Part shown: positions 1 through 9,332 of the stretch, in pieces
How positions within the stretch are numbered: position 1 is the stretch's first letter
How the letters are laid out: each line of letters begins with the position of its first letter
Made by a program: the position numbers and the translations under genes
The notes under the pieces: model-generated
The model's database searches: none
What the model was told of the DNA's origin: nothing
What the model saw: the letters and a program-made list of their open reading frames with translations, nothing else
Assembly (NCBI GenBank): GCA_963822145.1
Contig: CAWGGG010000002.1
Location: 1 to 64,000, forward strand
From: UBA5072 sp963822145
GTDB lineage: Bacteria; Bacteroidota; Bacteroidia; Bacteroidales; UBA10428
DNA length: 64,000 bases
Direction of reading: 5' to 3'

Positions 1-3000
1 GGGTTCACCGCAAAGCTGCACGGCGCGCTGTTGCCGTATTCATCCGTTACCGTCAGGGTCACCGTCGTGGTGTCCGTGATGACCGTCCCGGCGATCGGCA
101 GTTGGCTTATCGTATAGGTACTGCACTCCGTGATGCTCAGCCCAGCATCCCCCGTGTAATCCGGCAGCGTATAGTTGCACGAGCCATCCAGAACCACATC
201 CTTGTCCGCTACACACGTGTTGATCACCGGCGCGGTCGTATCCGCCGGGTTCACCGCAAAGCTGCACGGCGCGCTGTTGCCGTATTCATCCGTTACCGTC
301 AGGGTCACCGTCGTGGTGTCCGTGATGACCGTCCCGGCGATCGGCAGTTGGCTTATCGTATAGGTACTGCACTCCGTGATGCTCAGCCCAGCATCCCCCG
401 TGTAATCCGGCAGCGTATAGTTGCACGAGCCATCCAGAACCACATCCTTGTCCGCTACACACGTGTTGATCACCGGCGCGGTCGTATCCGCCGGGTTCAC
501 CGCAAAGCTGCACGGCGCGCTGTTGCCGTATTCATCCGTTACCGTCAGGGTCACCGTCGTGGTGTCCGTGATGACCGTCCCGGCGATCGGCAGTTGGCTT
601 ATCGTATAGGTACTGCACTCCGTGATGCTCAGCCCAGCATCCCCCGTGTAATCCGGCAGCGTATAGTTGCACGAGCCATCCAGAACCACATCCTTGTCCG
701 CTACACACGTGTTGATCACCGGCGCGGTCGTATCCGCCGGGTTCACCGCAAAGCTGCACGGCGCGCTGTTGCCGTATTCATCCGTTACCGTCAGGGTCAC
801 CGTCGTGGTGTCCGTGATGACCGTCCCGGCGATCGGCAGTTGGCTTATCGTATAGGTACTGCACTCCGTGATGCTCAGCCCAGCATCCCCCGTGTAATCC
901 GGCAGCGTATAGTTGCACGAGCCATCCAGAACCACATCCTTGTCCGCTACACACGTGTTGATCACCGGCGCGGTCGTATCCGCCGGGTTCACCGCAAAGC
1001 TGCACGGCGCGCTGTTGCCGTATTCATCCGTTACCGTCAGGGTCACCGTCGTGGTGTCCGTGATGACCGTCCCGGCGATCGGCAGTTGGCTTATCGTATA
1101 GGTACTGCACTCCGTGATGCTCAGCCCAGCATCCCCCGTGTAATCCGGCAGCGTATAGTTGCACGAGCCATCCAGAACCACATCCTTGTCCGCTACACAC
1201 GTGTTGATCACCGGCGCGGTCGTATCCGCCGGGTTCACCGCAAAGCTGCACGGCGCGCTGTTGCCGTATTCATCCGTTACCGTCAGGGTCACCGTCGTGG
1301 TGTCCGTGATGACCGTCCCGGCGATCGGCAGTTGGCTTATCGTATAGGTACTGCACTCCGTGATGCTCAGCCCAGCATCCCCCGTGTAATCCGGCAGCGT
1401 ATAGTTGCACGAGCCATCCAGAACCACATCCTTGTCCGCTACACACGTGTTGATCACCGGCGCGGTCGTATCCGCCGGGTTCACCGCAAAGCTGCACGGC
1501 GCGCTGTTGCCGTATTCATCCGTTACCGTCAGGGTCACCGTCGTGGTGTCCGTGATGACCGTCCCGGCGATCGGCAGTTGGCTTATCGTATAGGTACTGC
1601 ACTCCGTGATGCTCAGCCCAGCATCCCCCGTGTAATCCGGCAGCGTATAGTTGCACGAGCCATCCAGAACCACATCCTTGTCCGCTACACACGTGTTGAT
1701 CACCGGCGCGGTCGTATCCGCCGGGTTCACCGCAAAGCTGCACGGCGCGCTGTTGCCGTATTCATCCGTTACCGTCAGGGTCACCGTCGTGGTGTCCGTG
1801 ATGACCGTCCCGGCGATCGGCAGTTGGCTTATCGTATAGGTACTGCACTCCGTGATGCTCAGCCCAGCATCCCCCGTGTAATCCGGCAGCGTATAGTTGC
1901 ACGAGCCATCCAGAACCACATCCTTGTCCGCTACACACGTGTTGATCACCGGCGCGGTCGTATCCGCCGGGTTCACCGCAAAGCTGCACGGCGCGCTGTT
2001 GCCGTATTCATCCGTTACCGTCAGGGTCACCGTCGTGGTGTCCGTGATGACCGTCCCGGCGATCGGCAGTTGGCTTATCGTATAGGTACTGCACTCCGTG
2101 ATGCTCAGCCCAGCATCCCCCGTGTAATCCGGCAGCGTATAGTTGCACGAGCCATCCAGAACCACATCCTTGTCCGCTACACACGTGTTGATCACCGGCG
2201 CGGTCGTATCCGCCGGGTTCACCGCAAAGCTGCACGGCGCGCTGTTGCCGTATTCATCCGTTACCGTCAGGGTCACCGTCGTGGTGTCCGTGATGACCGT
2301 CCCGGCGATCGGCAGTTGGCTTATCGTATAGGTACTGCACTCCGTGATGCTCAGCCCAGCATCCCCCGTGTAATCCGGCAGCGTATAGTTGCACGAGCCA
2401 TCCAGAACCACATCCTTGTCCGCTACACACGTGTTGATCACCGGCGCGGTCGTATCCGCCGGGTTCACCGCAAAGCTGCACGGCGCGCTGTTGCCGTATT
2501 CATCCGTTACCGTCAGGGTCACCGTCGTGGTGTCCGTGATGACCGTCCCGGCGATCGGCAGTTGGCTTATCGTATAGGTACTGCACTCCGTGATGCTCAG
2601 CCCAGCATCCCCCGTGTAATCCGGCAGCGTATAGTTGCACGAGCCATCCAGAACCACATCCTTGTCCGCTACACACGTGTTGATCACCGGCGCGGTCGTA
2701 TCCGCCGGGTTCACCGCAAAGCTGCACGGCGCGCTGTTGCCGTATTCATCCGTTACCGTCAGGGTCACCGTCGTGGTGTCCGTGATGACCGTCCCGGCGA
2801 TCGGCAGTTGGCTTATCGTATAGGTACTGCACTCCGTGATGCTCAGCCCAGCATCCCCCGTGTAATCCGGCAGCGTATAGTTGCACGAGCCATCCAGAAC
2901 CACATCCTTGTCCGCTACACACGTGTTGATCACCGGCGCGGTCGTATCCGCCGGGTTCACCGCAAAGCTGCACGGCGCGCTGTTGCCGTATTCATCCGTT

Positions 3001-6000
3001 ACCGTCAGGGTCACCGTCGTGGTGTCCGTGATGACCGTCCCGGCGATCGGCAGTTGGCTTATCGTATAGGTACTGCACTCCGTGATGCTCAGCCCAGCAT
3101 CCCCCGTGTAATCCGGCAGCGTATAGTTGCACGAGCCATCCAGAACCACATCCTTGTCCGCTACACACGTGTTGATCACCGGCGCGGTCGTATCCGCCGG
3201 GTTCACCGCAAAGCTGCACGGCGCGCTGTTGCCGTATTCATCCGTTACCGTCAGGGTCACCGTCGTGGTGTCCGTGATGACCGTCCCGGCGATCGGCAGT
3301 TGGCTTATCGTATAGGTACTGCACTCCGTGATGCTCAGCCCAGCATCCCCCGTGTAATCCGGCAGCGTATAGTTGCACGAGCCATCCAGAACCACATCCT
3401 TGTCCGCTACACACGTGTTGATCACCGGCGCGGTCGTATCCGCCGGGTTCACCGCAAAGCTGCACGGCGCGCTGTTGCCGTATTCATCCGTTACCGTCAG
3501 GGTCACCGTCGTGGTGTCCGTGATGACCGTCCCGGCGATCGGCAGTTGGCTTATCGTATAGGTACTGCACTCCGTGATGCTCAGCCCAGCATCCCCCGTG
3601 TAATCCGGCAGCGTATAGTTGCACGAGCCATCCAGAACCACATCCTTGTCCGCTACACACGTGTTGATCACCGGCGCGGTCGTATCCGCCGGGTTCACCG
3701 CAAAGCTGCACGGCGCGCTGTTGCCGTATTCATCCGTTACCGTCAGGGTCACCGTCGTGGTGTCCGTGATGACCGTCCCGGCGATCGGCAGTTGGCTTAT
3801 CGTATAGGTACTGCACTCCGTGATGCTCAGCCCAGCATCCCCCGTGTAATCCGGCAGCGTATAGTTGCACGAGCCATCCAGAACCACATCCTTGTCCGCT
3901 ACACACGTGTTGATCACCGGCGCGGTCGTATCCGCCGGGTTCACCGCAAAGCTGCACGGCGCGCTGTTGCCGTATTCATCCGTTACCGTCAGGGTCACCG
4001 TCGTGGTGTCCGTGATGACCGTCCCGGCGATCGGCAGTTGGCTTATCGTATAGGTACTGCACTCCGTGATGCTCAGCCCAGCATCCCCCGTGTAATCCGG
4101 CAGCGTATAGTTGCACGAGCCATCCAGAACCACATCCTTGTCCGCTACACACGTGTTGATCACCGGCGCGGTCGTATCCGCCGGGTTCACCGCAAAGCTG
4201 CACGGCGCGCTGTTGCCGTATTCATCCGTTACCGTCAGGGTCACCGTCGTGGTGTCCGTGATGACCGTCCCGGCGATCGGCAGTTGGCTTATCGTATAGG
4301 TACTGCACTCCGTGATGCTCAGCCCAGCATCCCCCGTGTAATCCGGCAGCGTATAGTTGCACGAGCCATCCAGAACCACATCCTTGTCCGCTACACACGT
4401 GTTGATCACCGGCGCGGTCGTATCCGCCGGGTTCACCGCAAAGCTGCACGGCGCGCTGTTGCCGTATTCATCCGTTACCGTCAGGGTCACCGTCGTGGTG
4501 TCCGTGATGACCGTCCCGGCGATCGGCAGTTGGCTTATCGTATAGGTACTGCACTCCGTGATGCTCAGCCCAGCATCCCCCGTGTAATCCGGCAGCGTAT
4601 AGTTGCACGAGCCATCCAGAACCACATCCTTGTCCGCTACACACGTGTTGATCACCGGCGCGGTCGTATCCGCCGGGTTCACCGCAAAGCTGCACGGCGC
4701 GCTGTTGCCGTATTCATCCGTTACCGTCAGGGTCACCGTCGTGGTGTCCGTGATGACCGTCCCGGCGATCGGCAGTTGGCTTATCGTATAGGTACTGCAC
4801 TCCGTGATGCTCAGCCCAGCATCCCCCGTGTAATCCGGCAGCGTATAGTTGCACGAGCCATCCAGAACCACATCCTTGTCCGCTACACACGTGTTGATCA
4901 CCGGCGCGGTCGTATCCGCCGGGTTCACCGCAAAGCTGCACGGCGCGCTGTTGCCGTATTCATCCGTTACCGTCAGGGTCACCGTCGTGGTGTCCGTGAT
5001 GACCGTCCCGGCGATCGGCAGTTGGCTTATCGTATAGGTACTGCACTCCGTGATGCTCAGCCCAGCATCCCCCGTGTAATCCGGCAGCGTATAGTTGCAC
5101 GAGCCATCCAGAACCACATCCTTGTCCGCTACACACGTGTTGATCACCGGCGCGGTCGTATCCGCCGGGTTCACCGCAAAGCTGCACGGCGCGCTGTTGC
5201 CGTATTCATCCGTTACCGTCAGGGTCACCGTCGTGGTGTCCGTGATGACCGTCCCGGCGATCGGCAGTTGGCTTATCGTATAGGTACTGCACTCCGTGAT
5301 GCTCAGCCCAGCATCCCCCGTGTAATCCGGCAGCGTATAGTTGCACGAGCCATCCAGAACCACATCCTTGTCCGCTACACACGTGTTGATCACCGGCGCG
5401 GTCGTATCCGCCGGGTTCACCGCAAAGCTGCACGGCGCGCTGTTGCCGTATTCATCCGTTACCGTCAGGGTCACCGTCGTGGTGTCCGTGATGACCGTCC
5501 CGGCGATCGGCAGTTGGCTTATCGTATAGGTACTGCACTCCGTGATGCTCAGCCCAGCATCCCCCGTGTAATCCGGCAGCGTATAGTTGCACGAGCCATC
5601 CAGAACCACATCCTTGTCCGCTACACACGTGTTGATCACCGGCGCGGTCGTATCCGCCGGGTTCACCGCAAAGCTGCACGGCGCGCTGTTGCCGTATTCA
5701 TCCGTTACCGTCAGGGTCACCGTCGTGGTGTCCGTGATGACCGTCCCGGCGATCGGCAGTTGGCTTATCGTATAGGTACTGCACTCCGTGATGCTCAGCC
5801 CAGCATCCCCCGTGTAATCCGGCAGCGTATAGTTGCACGAGCCATCCAGAACCACATCCTTGTCCGCTACACACGTGTTGATCACCGGCGCGGTCGTATC
5901 CGCCGGGTTCACCGCAAAGCTGCACGGCGCGCTGTTGCCGTATTCATCCGTTACCGTCAGGGTCACCGTCGTGGTGTCCGTGATGACCGTCCCGGCGATC

Positions 6001-9000
6001 GGCAGTTGGCTTATCGTATAGGTACTGCACTCCGTGATGCTCAGCCCAGCATCCCCCGTGTAATCCGGCAGCGTATAGTTGCACGAGCCATCCAGAACCA
6101 CATCCTTGTCCGCTACACACGTGTTGATCACCGGCGCGGTCGTATCCGCCGGGTTCACCGCAAAGCTGCACGGCGCGCTGTTGCCGTATTCATCCGTTAC
6201 CGTCAGGGTCACCGTCGTGGTGTCCGTGATGACCGTCCCGGCGATCGGCAGTTGGCTTATCGTATAGGTACTGCACTCCGTGATGCTCAGCCCAGCATCC
6301 CCCGTGTAATCCGGCAGCGTATAGTTGCACGAGCCATCCAGAACCACATCCTTGTCCGCTACACACGTGTTGATCACCGGCGCGGTCGTATCCGCCGGGT
6401 TCACCGCAAAGCTGCACGGCGCGCTGTTGCCGTATTCATCCGTTACCGTCAGGGTCACCGTCGTGGTGTCCGTGATGACCGTCCCGGCGATCGGCAGTTG
6501 GCTTATCGTATAGGTACTGCACTCCGTGATGCTCAGCCCAGCATCCCCCGTGTAATCCGGCAGCGTATAGTTGCACGAGCCATCCAGAACCACATCCTTG
6601 TCCGCTACACACGTGTTGATCACCGGCGCGGTCGTATCCGCCGGGTTCACCGCAAAGCTGCACGGCGCGCTGTTGCCGTATTCATCCGTTACCGTCAGGG
6701 TCACCGTCGTGGTGTCCGTGATGACCGTCCCGGCGATCGGCAGTTGGCTTATCGTATAGGTACTGCACTCCGTGATGCTCAGCCCAGCATCCCCCGTGTA
6801 ATCCGGCAGCGTATAGTTGCACGAGCCATCCAGAACCACATCCTTGTCCGCTACACACGTGTTGATCACCGGCGCGGTCGTATCCGCCGGGTTCACCGCA
6901 AAGCTGCACGGCGCGCTGTTGCCGTATTCATCCGTTACCGTCAGGGTCACCGTCGTGGTGTCCGTGATGACCGTCCCGGCGATCGGCAGTTGGCTTATCG
7001 TATAGGTACTGCACTCCGTGATGCTCAGCCCAGCATCCCCCGTGTAATCCGGCAGCGTATAGTTGCACGAGCCATCCAGAACCACATCCTTGTCCGCTAC
7101 ACACGTGTTGATCACCGGCGCGGTCGTATCCGCCGGGTTCACCGCAAAGCTGCACGGCGCGCTGTTGCCGTATTCATCCGTTACCGTCAGGGTCACCGTC
7201 GTGGTGTCCGTGATGACCGTCCCGGCGATCGGCAGTTGGCTTATCGTATAGGTACTGCACTCCGTGATGCTCAGCCCAGCATCCCCCGTGTAATCCGGCA
7301 GCGTATAGTTGCACGAGCCATCCAGAACCACATCCTTGTCCGCTACACACGTGTTGATCACCGGCGCGGTCGTATCCGCCGGGTTCACCGCAAAGCTGCA
7401 CGGCGCGCTGTTGCCGTATTCATCCGTTACCGTCAGGGTCACCGTCGTGGTGTCCGTGATGACCGTCCCGGCGATCGGCAGTTGGCTTATCGTATAGGTA
7501 CTGCACTCCGTGATGCTCAGCCCAGCATCCCCCGTGTAATCCGGCAGCGTATAGTTGCACGAGCCATCCAGAACCACATCCTTGTCCGCTACACACGTGT
7601 TGATCACCGGCGCGGTCGTATCCGCCGGGTTCACCGCAAAGCTGCACGGCGCGCTGTTGCCGTATTCATCCGTTACCGTCAGGGTCACCGTCGTGGTGTC
7701 CGTGATGACCGTCCCGGCGATCGGCAGTTGGCTTATCGTATAGGTACTGCACTCCGTGATGCTCAGCCCAGCATCCCCCGTGTAATCCGGCAGCGTATAG
7801 TTGCACGAGCCATCCAGAACCACATCCTTGTCCGCTACACACGTGTTGATCACCGGCGCGGTCGTATCCGCCGGGTTCACCGCAAAGCTGCACGGCGCGC
7901 TGTTGCCGTATTCATCCGTTACCGTCAGGGTCACCGTCGTGGTGTCCGTGATGACCGTCCCGGCGATCGGCAGTTGGCTTATCGTATAGGTACTGCACTC
8001 CGTGATGCTCAGCCCAGCATCCCCCGTGTAATCCGGCAGCGTATAGTTGCACGAGCCATCCAGAACCACATCCTTGTCCGCTACACACGTGTTGATCACC
8101 GGCGCGGTCGTATCCGCCGGGTTCACCGCAAAGCTGCACGGCGCGCTGTTGCCGTATTCATCCGTTACCGTCAGGGTCACCGTCGTGGTGTCCGTGATGA
8201 CCGTCCCGGCGATCGGCAGTTGGCTTATCGTATAGGTACTGCACTCCGTGATGCTCAGCCCAGCATCCCCCGTGTAATCCGGCAGCGTATAGTTGCACGA
8301 GCCATCCAGAACCACATCCTTGTCCGCTACACACGTGTTGATCACCGGCGCGGTCGTATCCGCCGGGTTCACCGCAAAGCTGCACGGCGCGCTGTTGCCG
8401 TATTCATCCGTTACCGTCAGGGTCACCGTCGTGGTGTCCGTGATGACCGTCCCGGCGATCGGCAGTTGGCTTATCGTATAGGTACTGCACTCCGTGATGC
8501 TCAGCCCAGCATCCCCCGTGTAATCCGGCAGCGTATAGTTGCACGAGCCATCCAGAACCACATCCTTGTCCGCTACACACGTGTTGATCACCGGCGCGGT
8601 CGTATCCGCCGGGTTCACCGCAAAGCTGCACGGCGCGCTGTTGCCGTATTCATCCGTTACCGTCAGGGTCACCGTCGTGGTGTCCGTGATGACCGTCCCG
8701 GCGATCGGCAGTTGGCTTATCGTATAGGTACTGCACTCCGTGATGCTCAGCCCAGCATCCCCCGTGTAATCCGGCAGCGTATAGTTGCACGAGCCATCCA
8801 GAACCACATCCTTGTCCGCTACACACGTGTTGATCACCGGCGCGGTCGTATCCGCCGGGTTCACCGCAAAGCTGCACGGCGCGCTGTTGCCGTATTCATC
8901 CGTTACCGTCAGGGTCACCGTCGTGGTGTCCGTGATGACCGTCCCGGCGATCGGCAGTTGGCTTATCGTATAGGTACTGCACTCCGTGATGCTCAGCCCA

Positions 9001-9332
9001 GCATCCCCCGTGTAATCCGGCAGCGTATAGTTGCACGAGCCATCCAGAACCACATCCTTGTCCGCTACACACGTGTTGATCACCGGCGCGGTCGTATCCG
9101 CCGGGTTCACCGCAAAGCTGCACGGCGCGCTGTTGCCGTATTCATCCGTTACCGTCAGGGTCACCGTCGTGGTGTCCGTGATGACCGTCCCGGCGATCGG
9201 CAGTTGGCTTATCGTATAGGTACTGCACTCCGTGATGCTCAGCCCAGCATCCCCCGTGTAATCCGGCAGCGTATAGTTGCACGAGCCATCCAGAACCACA
9301 TCCTTGTCCGCTACACACGTGTTGATCACCGG
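1..9332. repeat. Tandem array, 246-bp unit, about 37.9 copies
   Basis: A 246-bp unit (82 codons exactly) repeats without interruption from base 1 to 9332, where the sequence leaves the unit abruptly at 9333. Translations in three different frames are the same in every copy, so the copies are identical or nearly so at DNA level, including synonymous sites. The unit is 60% G+C by direct count (148 of 246), clearly above the more A+T-rich LamG-coding part of the same gene. It encodes the HYR-like repeats of the giant minus-strand gene. The array continues past the left edge, so the true copy number is unknown. Confidence 0.98.

Noticed and set aside
40..9219. Dozens of repeated 62- and 75-codon ORFs inside the array
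   Set aside because: They are the other frames of the same repeat unit and have no independent support.
1..9332. CRISPR array
   Set aside because: The 246-bp unit is repeated in full with no unique spacers, and no cas gene is present; it codes for protein repeats.
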